In this document: in pieces, positions 1 through 6,430 of the stretch
Layout of the letters: each line of letters starts with the position of its first letter
Numbering within the stretch: position 1 is the stretch's first letter
DNA from: Clostridium sp. 28_12
GTDB lineage: Bacteria > Bacillota > Clostridia > TANB77 > CAG-508
Direction: 5' to 3'
NCBI GenBank assembly: GCA_001916055.1
Contig: MNRR01000027.1
Location: 722-37,943 of the forward strand
DNA length: 37,222 nucleotides
Program-made: the position numbers and the translations under genes
The notes under the pieces: generated by a model
Told to the model about the DNA's origin: nothing
Seen by the model: the letters and a program-made list of their open reading frames with translations, nothing else
The model's database searches: none

Positions 1-1442
1 GAACTGATGGTGATATTTATATTGGAGTTGTTGGACCTGTAAGAACAGGCAAATCTACTTTTATCAAGAAATTTATGGATTTACTTGTTATTCCTAATAT
101 AGATAATGAGTATAAAAAAGAAAGAGCAAAAGATGAATTGCCACAAAGTGCAGGCGGTCGTACAATTATGACTACTGAGCCAAAGTTCGTTCCTAATGAG
201 GCTGTTGAAATTACAATAGATAAAAATTTAAAATTAAAAACTCGTTTAGTCGATTGTGTTGGATATTTGGTGGATAATGCAATTGGGTATTTAGAAGATG
301 ATATGCCAAGAATGGTAAAAACACCATGGTCTGACGAAGAAATTCCTTTTGAAACTGCTGCCGAAATTGGTACAAAAAAAGTTATTGAAGAACACTCTAC
401 TATTGGAATTTTAATAACTACTGATGGTAGTGTTACAGATATTCCACGTGATGATTATGTAAAAGCTGAAGAACGTGTAGTTAGTGAACTTCGCGCTATT
501 AATAAGCCTTTTATCATTTTGTTAAATTGTGCTAATCCATCTTCTCCTGAAGCAAGAGAATTAGCTGTACAATTGTCTGATAAATATAATACTAAAGTTA
601 TGCCTATTAACTGCGAAGATTTAACTGCTGATGACATAAATTCAATGTTTGCTAGTTTGCTTTATGAATTCCCTGTTGATGAAATTAAAATTCGTTTTCC
701 TAAATGGATTGATAGCTTAGATTTTGCTCATCCATTGAAAAGTAAGTTGTTTGAACAATTACAGAATGCATTTGAAAATGTCTCTGCACTAAAAGATGTT
801 TCAAATTGTGTCTCTCAAATCGAAAGTACTGATATTATTGCAAAAACTTCTGTTGAAAACATTATGCTTGGTACTGGTAAAGTTTGTATTTCAATTCAAT
901 TAAAAGATGAGCTATTTTATAATGTTCTTTCTGAAATGACAGGTATGGAAATCACAAATGAAGGTGAATTATTCTCAATTATGAGTGATTTAGCATGCAC
1001 CAAAAAGAAATATGATAAAATTGCTTATGCTTTAGAAGAGGTTAAAACTAAGGGGTATGGAATCGTTACACCTTCTATTGATGAATTAGTTCTTGAAGAG
1101 CCTGAAATGGTTAAACAAGGTTCTCGCTTTGGTGTCAAACTTCGCGCCAAAGCCCCATCAATTCATATGATTCGTGCAACAATTGAAACAGAGGTTTCTC
1201 CTATCGTTGGCTCTGAAAAACAATCAGAAGAATTGGTCAATTATCTTCTTTCTGGGTTTGAAAATGACCCTACAAGTATTTGGAGCTCAAATATCTTTGG
1301 TAAGAGTCTCAATGAGCTGGTTAATGAGGGCTTACAAACTAAACTTGCTAAAATGCCAGAAGAAGCTCAAATGAAACTTCAAGAGACTTTGGAACGCATT
1401 GTTAATGAAGGCTCTGGTGGATTGATTTGTATTATATTATAA
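1..1442 (+). CDS. spoIVA: Stage IV sporulation protein A (SpoIVA), 5' end missing
   Basis: SpoIVA is the ATPase that polymerises on the outer forespore membrane and forms the base of the spore coat. The reading frame is open from the window edge, so the true start lies outside. About 480 residues are visible, against roughly 490 in Bacillus subtilis, so only about a dozen N-terminal residues are missing. The Walker A motif GPVRTGKST lies within the first 25 visible residues, in the context TDGDIYIGVVGPVRTGKST. The protein ends in the family-typical GSGGLICIIL tail, needed for localisation in the well-studied homologue. A strong terminator follows 9 nt after the stop. It is normally made in the mother cell under sigma-E; the promoter is outside the window. 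The identification is secure. Confidence 0.97.
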   Translation, partial: TDGDIYIGVVGPVRTGKSTFIKKFMDLLVIPNIDNEYKKERAKDELPQSAGGRTIMTTEPKFVPNEAVEITIDKNLKLKTRLVDCVGYLVDNAIGYLEDDMPRMVKTPWSDEEIPFETAAEIGTKKVIEEHSTIGILITTDGSVTDIPRDDYVKAEERVVSELRAINKPFIILLNCANPSSPEARELAVQLSDKYNTKVMPINCEDLTADDINSMFASLLYEFPVDEIKIRFPKWIDSLDFAHPLKSKLFEQLQNAFENVSALKDVSNCVSQIESTDIIAKTSVENIMLGTGKVCISIQLKDELFYNVLSEMTGMEITNEGELFSIMSDLACTKKKYDKIAYALEEVKTKGYGIVTPSIDELVLEEPEMVKQGSRFGVKLRAKAPSIHMIRATIETEVSPIVGSEKQSEELVNYLLSGFENDPTSIWSSNIFGKSLNELVNEGLQTKLAKMPEEAQMKLQETLERIVNEGSGGLICIIL

Positions 1443-1450
1443 GACTTTGA

Positions 1451-1482
1451 AAAAACTCTCACAAATGAGTGAGAGTTTTTTT
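1451..1482. terminator. Bidirectional terminator between spoIVA and the 61-codon gene
   Basis: The hairpin AACTCTCAC / GTGAGAGTT with a 6-nt loop is flanked by an A run on the left and a T run on the right. It can therefore end transcription of spoIVA (plus) and of the convergent small gene (minus). Confidence 0.85.
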
Positions 1483-1488
1483 ACTAAG

Positions 1489-1674
1489 TTATTCTGCTGT
1501 TTTTTGAATCTTTATGCCGCCAACTGGCATGGAAATTACTTCTCCACATTTCATGCGGCAACGTATGATTCTGTCTTTTTCAAATCTTGTTTCTACAAAG
1601 AAAATTTCTTCTGTGTCCTTCCCTTTGATGTATTTCATTATCTTTGTTTTCCATGATTTGAGTTTCTTTAACAT
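1489..1674 (-). CDS. Small basic protein of unknown function (61 aa)
   Basis: I do not recognise this protein. It starts with ATG behind AGAAAGGAC at a spacing of about 7 nt and ends just before the terminator it shares with spoIVA. The N-terminal third is lysine-rich and the middle has alternating charged and hydrophobic residues (EEIFFVETRFEKDRIIRC). The C-terminus, CGEVISMPVGGIKI, suggests a small beta-rich fold. No membrane segment or signal peptide is visible. It has its own sigma-A-like promoter inside the end of the upstream membrane-protein gene, and its leader contains a 16-bp palindrome. That arrangement, with a good ribosome binding site and protein-like composition, argues that it is real. 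Its function is open. Confidence 0.65.
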   Translation of the reverse strand: MLKKLKSWKTKIMKYIKGKDTEEIFFVETRFEKDRIIRCRMKCGEVISMPVGGIKIQKTAE

Positions 1675-1772
1675 TCTTCTGTCCTTTCTTTTTGCGATTT
1701 TTTCTTAGTTACATTGTTGTTATTTGGACAAATGAGCCCTAATAACCGGAGTTCCTCCTTTCAACTTATTCA

Positions 1773-1788
1773 TTAAGCATTTGCTTAA
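1773..1788 (-). promoter_or_regulatory. 16-bp perfect palindrome at the transcription start of the 61-codon gene
   Basis: TTAAGCA-TT-TGCTTAA is a perfect inverted repeat. It begins about 9 nt downstream of the -10 box at 1797-1802 and so covers roughly +2 to +17. It could be a repressor operator or a 5' mRNA hairpin. This is inferred from position only. Confidence 0.45.
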
Positions 1789-1796
1789 CTATTCTT

Positions 1797-1826
1797 ATTA
1801 TACCACATACTTTATCTTTTTTCCAA
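1797..1826 (-). promoter_or_regulatory. Sigma-A-type promoter of the 61-codon gene
   Basis: On the minus strand, TTGGAA (1821-1826) is followed after 18 nt by TATAAT (1797-1802), with TGTGG just before the -10. It lies over the 3' end of the preceding membrane-protein gene. The leader of about 115 nt also holds an unused AAAGGAGGA at about 1752-1762 that has no convincing start codon behind it. Confidence 0.65.
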
Positions 1827-2922
1827 TATATTGTGTAGAAATTCTATTCTCTGGATTAGAATCACAACTATATAAAACTATTAAAAATATCCATTCTAGT
1901 GGTTTCATCAAAATATATGTAATATCCGCTTCCCAAGCAGTTTTTATACATTTTGCTAAAGGAAAACCATATTTATCATAAATATATCTAACCAAATGAT
2001 GGAATCTTGGTGTTTTCTCTTGAATTAAATCTTCAAAAGCATTAGCAACACACAATTGTCTATTTACAATTATCTTTTGTCCTCTTCTAATTCCAACTCT
2101 TGTTGGCTTCACTATTTCTTTATGTCCACTTACTGCTACTGTGCACAAATAATGTGCGTCATATTCAACAGATGGTGGAGAAACTTTTTGAGACAAATTC
2201 CAATCACTAGTTTCTAAGAACGCTCTTATTGCCTCATCTGGTCTTTGTCCAAATAATACTAGTATACATATTAATATTGCTGTTAGTGGAACCGTTAAAA
2301 CTACTGCTAATATTGGCCAATTATCTGTGTTATATATTATTTGACTACATTTATTCAAAAATTTATTGTCAAATTCTTTTGCTTTCAGGTTCTTTTCTTT
2401 ATATCTTTTTATAACTTCAATTATCGCTCTTATACTGCACAAAATATAATTTATTGGAAATAATGCTAAATATGGTATTCCGTAAAATAGATATCTAGGG
2501 AATAATTCAGTATTTGTAATTTGAATTATAAAAATTATCATATAAATCGAGCAAACTATTATTCCTGATATCGAACACACAATAATAAGTGGTGGTAAGT
2601 TTAATTTTCTTTTTCTTATTAAAAAGTATGATACAAATCCAAATATAAAAATAGCGATTACTGTTGGCATACTCCAAGAAGCTATTGGTGCATGTTTATC
2701 AACCTCAAATCCTCCAAGCCTTAGTGCTTCTGTATAATCTTTAAAGTCTGATACTAAATATAAAAGTCCTGAAAGTCCAATTCCAAGTACAAATGTTAAT
2801 ATGTCTATCATATTTTCTTTTATTTTCTTCTTTTTAAATAAATTTATAATATTGGCTAATGTTAACACTAGCGGAGCTACAAAAACTCCCAAACCTATGC
2901 CTATATATAATAAATTAATCAT
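1798..2922 (-). CDS. Polytopic membrane protein, probably DUF6688 family
   Basis: This 374-residue protein has several membrane segments in its first two thirds (for example residues 3-25, 40-58, 85-105, 113-137 and 145-165) and another near residue 215. A conserved-looking soluble part follows, with the stretches AVSGHKEIVKPTRVGIRRG, IIVNRQLCVANAFEDL and PRFHHLVRYIYDKYGFPL. That pattern resembles proteins annotated as DUF6688; I am moderately sure of this, and no biochemical function is known. The start used is the ATG behind AAGGAGATTAAAT, not the one 11 codons upstream that lies inside the preceding gene's end. It is the last gene of a five-gene operon and begins 2 nt after its neighbour stops. 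Confidence 0.75.
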   Translation of the reverse strand: MINLLYIGIGLGVFVAPLVLTLANIINLFKKKKIKENMIDILTFVLGIGLSGLLYLVSDFKDYTEALRLGGFEVDKHAPIASWSMPTVIAIFIFGFVSYFLIRKRKLNLPPLIIVCSISGIIVCSIYMIIFIIQITNTELFPRYLFYGIPYLALFPINYILCSIRAIIEVIKRYKEKNLKAKEFDNKFLNKCSQIIYNTDNWPILAVVLTVPLTAILICILVLFGQRPDEAIRAFLETSDWNLSQKVSPPSVEYDAHYLCTVAVSGHKEIVKPTRVGIRRGQKIIVNRQLCVANAFEDLIQEKTPRFHHLVRYIYDKYGFPLAKCIKTAWEADITYILMKPLEWIFLIVLYSCDSNPENRISTQYIGKKIKYVV

Positions 2923-2924
2923 AT

Positions 2925-3707
2925 TTAATCTCCTTCTTTGTTGTAATAAATACAACCATCATTCACTACCTTACTATAAATGAGACAATTTACAAAATAT
3001 TTATTGCTTTTTGCACCTAATTCATACTTAATACTACCTATATTTGCCTCTACATTTTTTATCTCATATTTTGATATTGTAATTATCACATTTTCATTAT
3101 AATTATCATTAATCTCTGGAATATCTTCATTAAAGCTTAGTTCTTGCAAAATAGATTTATATTCTGTACTATTATAATTTACAGTTTTTTTGTATATACC
3201 CTCTTCTTGTTTCCAAAAGCCGGCATCAGTTGGAACTTTTGAAACTTGTTTTTTTGATGTATAACTTTTGGCTTTTTCAAATTCATAAGCCTTAATATCT
3301 TCTGTATAAAATTGTATTTTTTTCTCTAATTCACTATTCTCATTTCCTAATATGAAAATATAATTTTTTTCTTCTTTAGACGGTTTTCTAACAATATATG
3401 TACACTCTATAAAACTGATATTTTCTTGCATTAGTTCTGACTTATCTTCTTCATAATCAGCCGTTTTATTGTATAATAATGAATATATCTTAGCAAAATA
3501 TTCATTTTCTGAATCTAATATTATATATTGATTATATTTATTTTTATATATAATTCTACTAGGTAATGGAATTCTTGAATTTTCTATGTTTTGTGAATCT
3601 ATTTCGTTTACTATTTTCTTTTCTATATTAAATATCTCACATATTCCAAATCCTATAGTTATCAATAATACTAGGCTTATAAGTATTTTAAGATTTCTTT
3701 TTGCCAT
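2925..3707 (-). CDS. Membrane-anchored exported protein of unknown function (260 aa)
   Basis: One N-terminal hydrophobic segment (about residues 7-23) follows a KR-rich start, which fits a signal anchor. The remaining 235 residues are hydrophilic and would lie outside the membrane. There is no lipobox. The stretch SRIIYKNKYNQYIILDSENEY at about residues 51-71 resembles ERIIIKKQGTANEFYIFDKSN in the exported protein encoded at 5801-6415, so the two look like paralogues in neighbouring operons. The ribosome binding site GGAGGAAGG is strong. It sits between the Xre regulator and the DUF6688-like gene and is probably co-transcribed with both. Function is unknown. Confidence 0.75.
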   Translation of the reverse strand: MAKRNLKILISLVLLITIGFGICEIFNIEKKIVNEIDSQNIENSRIPLPSRIIYKNKYNQYIILDSENEYFAKIYSLLYNKTADYEEDKSELMQENISFIECTYIVRKPSKEEKNYIFILGNENSELEKKIQFYTEDIKAYEFEKAKSYTSKKQVSKVPTDAGFWKQEEGIYKKTVNYNSTEYKSILQELSFNEDIPEINDNYNENVIITISKYEIKNVEANIGSIKYELGAKSNKYFVNCLIYSKVVNDGCIYYNKEGD

Positions 3708-3728
3708 TTTTAACCTTCCTCCATTTTT

Positions 3729-3932
3729 CTATTTCGATTCATAATCTAAAATATCTCCTGGCTTACATTCTAATACTTCGCATATTTTTTCTAATGTTGA
3801 AAATCTTATTGCTTTAGCTTTATTTGTTTTTAAAATTGATAAATTAGCAGGTGTTATTCCAACTTTTTCGGCAAGTTCTCCTGATGATATTTTCCTTTTT
3901 GCCATTATTACATCTAAATTAACAATTATCAT
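3729..3932 (-). CDS. Small Xre/Cro-family transcriptional regulator (YozG-like)
   Basis: The 67-residue protein is essentially one helix-turn-helix domain. MAKRKISSGELAEKVGITPANLSILKT carries the two recognition helices, and FSTLEKICEVLECKPGDILDY is the usual C-terminal part of the small Cro/CI class. The start taken is the ATG behind GAAAGGATG; a second ATG six codons upstream has no good ribosome binding site. Regulators of this type are typically paired with a DUF2975 membrane protein, as in the B. subtilis yoaS-yozG pair. Exactly that neighbour precedes it here with a 14-nt gap. It probably controls its own operon, but no operator could be recognised. Confidence 0.9.
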   Translation of the reverse strand: MIIVNLDVIMAKRKISSGELAEKVGITPANLSILKTNKAKAIRFSTLEKICEVLECKPGDILDYESK

Positions 3933-3946
3933 TTTTCTACATCCTT

Positions 3947-4399
3947 TCATATTGTCAAATCATTTTCTGACTTATATTCTGTTGCTTGTCTAAATAATTC
4001 TGCAAGTATGTATAATGCAATTGCAACTCCTAAAAATAGTATTGTCATAAATACTAATATGCAATTAATTTTGATATCATTGTTGTTTGATGCAAATTTG
4101 TAAATTGTCTCTATAAAAAATAGGCCTGTCATAATCCCAGCTGCTATGCTTGCTATATTCATTCTTTTTACTGTATTGTTACAAAATGGCTTTTCAATTT
4201 TTAATGAATCAAATAACTCAATAAATTGCTTTACTATTACTAACATTGTTATTCCATTTAAATATAACATTATTTCAAATATTGATATGCTCTTTAATAT
4301 TATTGGTAGTATTATTAAAAATGCTATTCCTCCCCAAAAGCATATTTGAAGTATTATTTTTATTATATTTCCTAATCCGTTTTTACCTACTATTTTCAT
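3947..4399 (-). CDS. DUF2975 family membrane protein
   Basis: This 150-residue protein has four predicted membrane segments (about residues 13-36, 39-57, 80-100 and 112-137). The arrangement and the PFCNNTVKRMNIASIAAG segment between the second and third helices fit DUF2975, as does the adjacent small Xre regulator. The start is the ATG behind GAAAGGAAGC; the upstream ATG at 4423 lies in the ribosome binding region. Its start overlaps the end of the DUF2809 gene by 17 bp, which suggests translational coupling. The molecular role of DUF2975 is not established; a membrane partner that modulates the linked regulator is an inference. Confidence 0.85.
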   Translation of the reverse strand: MKIVGKNGLGNIIKIILQICFWGGIAFLIILPIILKSISIFEIMLYLNGITMLVIVKQFIELFDSLKIEKPFCNNTVKRMNIASIAAGIMTGLFFIETIYKFASNNNDIKINCILVFMTILFLGVAIALYILAELFRQATEYKSENDLTI

Positions 4400-4781
4400 T
4401 TTGTTTTGCTTCCTTTCTTTCATGTGAGATTTTTTCTATTAAAATTATTATTAGATATCCAGCTACATAACATAATATGTCTTTTATGTCAAATGATGAA
4501 CCTAACAACGTTTTTGCAATCTTATTGACTCCAAATAATATTTGAGCATAATTAAAATATTGTAATATTTCTACTATTACTGCCAATATTAAGACATATA
4601 GTGAGAGCAATTTTATTTTGTCTAGAAATATGCTTTTGGCAAATGTATATAAACATATTACTACTAGTACATCTCCTATATATGGTCTTATTATCTTGTC
4701 ATGTGCGTATTTGGCTATTATTACTTCTAATATAAATGTTATTGCAAATATAGTTATATATTTTATTCTTTCTTTTTTCAT
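4383..4781 (-). CDS. DUF2809 family membrane protein
   Basis: This 132-residue protein has about four membrane helices. The stretches IIRPYIGDVLVVICLYTFAKS, EILQYFNYAQIL and LLGSSFDIKDILCYVAGYL match the DUF2809/YjgA-like pattern (RPY-GD, E-QYF, G-FD--D---Y--G). The chosen start, 8 nt behind GGAGTGG, is the first that lies downstream of the promoter. The earlier in-frame ATG at 4844 falls across the -10 box and cannot be translated from that transcript. It is the first gene of the five-gene operon running to 1798. Function is unknown. Confidence 0.8.
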   Translation of the reverse strand: MKKERIKYITIFAITFILEVIIAKYAHDKIIRPYIGDVLVVICLYTFAKSIFLDKIKLLSLYVLILAVIVEILQYFNYAQILFGVNKIAKTLLGSSFDIKDILCYVAGYLIIILIEKISHERKEAKQNENSR

Positions 4782-4831
4782 GTCAAATACCACTCCATTC
4801 TCAAGGCTCAACCTTTTCTCTTTCTTGCCAT

Positions 4832-4860
4832 AATATATCACCATATTTTTTGATTGTCAA
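4832..4860 (-). promoter_or_regulatory. Sigma-A promoter of the DUF2809-DUF2975-Xre operon
   Basis: On the minus strand, TTGACA (4855-4860), a 17-nt spacer and TATATT (4832-4837) form a near-consensus promoter. It sets the operon start and excludes the upstream ATG at 4844 as a start codon. Confidence 0.8.
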
Positions 4861-4897
4861 TATTTTTTTATTGTTTTTCGATAATTTTATTTGTTAA

Positions 4898-4934
4898 AGA
4901 AGAGCAAAACAGAATTAATCCATTTTGCTTCTCT
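4898..4934 (-). terminator. Imperfect terminator-like hairpin at the end of the bla-type operon
   Basis: Two nt after the stop of the 4936-5787 gene, GCAAAA and TTTTGC with partly complementary AGAAG/CTTCT extensions can fold. The hairpin is followed on the minus strand by a T-rich tail. The pairing is imperfect, so this is a modest call. Confidence 0.45.
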
Positions 4935-4935
4935 C

Positions 4936-5787
4936 TTAATTGCTATATGAATCAAACATAGAAATGCAAGGATATTCATCATTTAAAGTATTAGCATCTA
5001 ATCTGATATATAACATTAATCCTTTAGAATTTTCTATTGTTTTGGCATTATAAGTATCTTGTCCATGAAAATTCAAATTATATTTTGTATTATTGTTTAC
5101 CTTAAGAATTACCTCAAATTTATGTTCCTCATCACTTAGCTCTGGATAATTTTCAGCTTTTATAACATCTGAAATCGCAAAAGTTACTAATGCTTCATTA
5201 TTTCCTAATTGTTTTACATCTTTTATTTCGTCAACGCTCGTTCTTAATACATCAACATCATCTGTTAAAGCTAAACTTTTTAAAAGCTCCCTTTTTAGAG
5301 CTTCTCCGGTTATATTTTCATAAATATAACAAGTTCTATTATAACTTGTATTTATATAATAGCCTTCTTTTAAATCATTAAATTTGCATTGTTCGCTAGT
5401 TCTTCCATTAATATACTTGATTTGCTCTTTATTTTCTAATATATATAAATTATTTTCTTTATCAATGAATGTAATTTTATCATCTTTAATTTTTCTTATT
5501 ATTCCATACTTATATATACTGCTATCATTTGATATAACTTGACTAGTTATATCTTCACCTCTTGTACTTTCACTAACATTATTTGTTGTTTCTTTTCCCA
5601 TCTTACTTTTCAATTCTTTGTCTTCATCTATAAAGAACCACGAGAAAAACCAAATCCAGAAAATTATCACTATTGAAAATATTGCTATTCCTATATTTCT
5701 TACAATTTTATTTTTTATATTTATTCCTATTGCTAAAAATATTGTGCCTATTATGCATAGTGCAAATGTGATATTTATTAAAAACAT
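4936..5787 (-). CDS. Membrane-anchored protein of unknown function (283 aa), last gene of the BlaI/M56 operon
   Basis: Two N-terminal membrane segments (about residues 3-19 and 29-52) are followed by a hydrophilic domain of about 230 residues. It has no recognisable motif. After a low-complexity linker, the stretch IYKYGIIRKIKDDKITFIDKE looks like a small beta-barrel start, and the C-terminal half is rich in beta-type sequence. The start is the ATG right behind AAAGGAGGAAGAT. The gene follows its neighbour by 13 nt and ends at a weak hairpin, so it should belong to the BlaI-controlled operon. Function is unknown; a cell-envelope stress effector or a modulator of the M56 protease are possibilities. 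Confidence 0.75.
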   Translation of the reverse strand: MFLINITFALCIIGTIFLAIGINIKNKIVRNIGIAIFSIVIIFWIWFFSWFFIDEDKELKSKMGKETTNNVSESTRGEDITSQVISNDSSIYKYGIIRKIKDDKITFIDKENNLYILENKEQIKYINGRTSEQCKFNDLKEGYYINTSYNRTCYIYENITGEALKRELLKSLALTDDVDVLRTSVDEIKDVKQLGNNEALVTFAISDVIKAENYPELSDEEHKFEVILKVNNNTKYNLNFHGQDTYNAKTIENSKGLMLYIRLDANTLNDEYPCISMFDSYSN

Positions 5788-5800
5788 ATCTTCCTCCTTT

Positions 5801-6415
5801 CTAATCTGCAAATGAAGTAGGGTTCATATATTTAAATCCTGAAAGTATTTGATTAGCTGGAACAAATTCTTCTTTTGATATTTTTTCTCTTAATTTATTA
5901 ATAGTATATTTATGTTCTCTCTCTGTCAAATAGTCAACCAGTCTGTATAACCTTGTTCCATTTGAAAATCTAAAAAATATATCCCTATTAAAATCTGTAT
6001 CATATATGTAATCTTTATTATTTGTATAATCATCATAATCAAATATTATAAAATTTTCATTCGAGTTTGATATATCTTCTATTAAATATGGTGTAAATGC
6101 CCAATTATTAGGATCTTGATTAAATGAATAATACATCCTATCCAAAGCGACTTTTAGTATATGTCCATATTCTTTATTACTTTTATCAAATATATAAAAT
6201 TCATTTGCTGTTCCTTGTTTTTTTATAATTATTCGTTCTGGTTTTTCTTTATAAACTGCACTCTTGAACTCCATATATTCTTCTCCGTAATTTTTTTCAT
6301 CATCTTCTACTGCTTTTTTCTTTTTGAAATAATTTTTATTTAAAGCATAATATATCCCACATATTACAATTACTATAATCATTATAATAGTTATTATTTT
6401 TACTATTTTTTTCAT
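5801..6415 (-). CDS. Signal-anchored exported protein of unknown function (204 aa)
   Basis: The protein opens with MKK and a very hydrophobic, isoleucine-rich segment (about residues 4-25), then a lysine-rich stretch. This is typical of a membrane anchor with the C-terminal domain outside. The domain has many aromatic and acidic residues. The region ERIIIKKQGTANEFYIFDKSN resembles part of the exported protein at 2925-3707 in the neighbouring operon. The ribosome binding site AAGGGAGTG is good. It lies 15 nt behind the M56 gene and so is probably induced with it. Function is unknown. Confidence 0.75.
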   Translation of the reverse strand: MKKIVKIITIIMIIVIVICGIYYALNKNYFKKKKAVEDDEKNYGEEYMEFKSAVYKEKPERIIIKKQGTANEFYIFDKSNKEYGHILKVALDRMYYSFNQDPNNWAFTPYLIEDISNSNENFIIFDYDDYTNNKDYIYDTDFNRDIFFRFSNGTRLYRLVDYLTEREHKYTINKLREKISKEEFVPANQILSGFKYMNPTSFAD

Positions 6416-6430
6416 ACATTCACTCCCTTT

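Noticed and set aside
4782..4844. Upstream ATG for the DUF2809 gene
   Set aside because: It overlaps the -10 box of a near-consensus promoter and would not be in the transcript.
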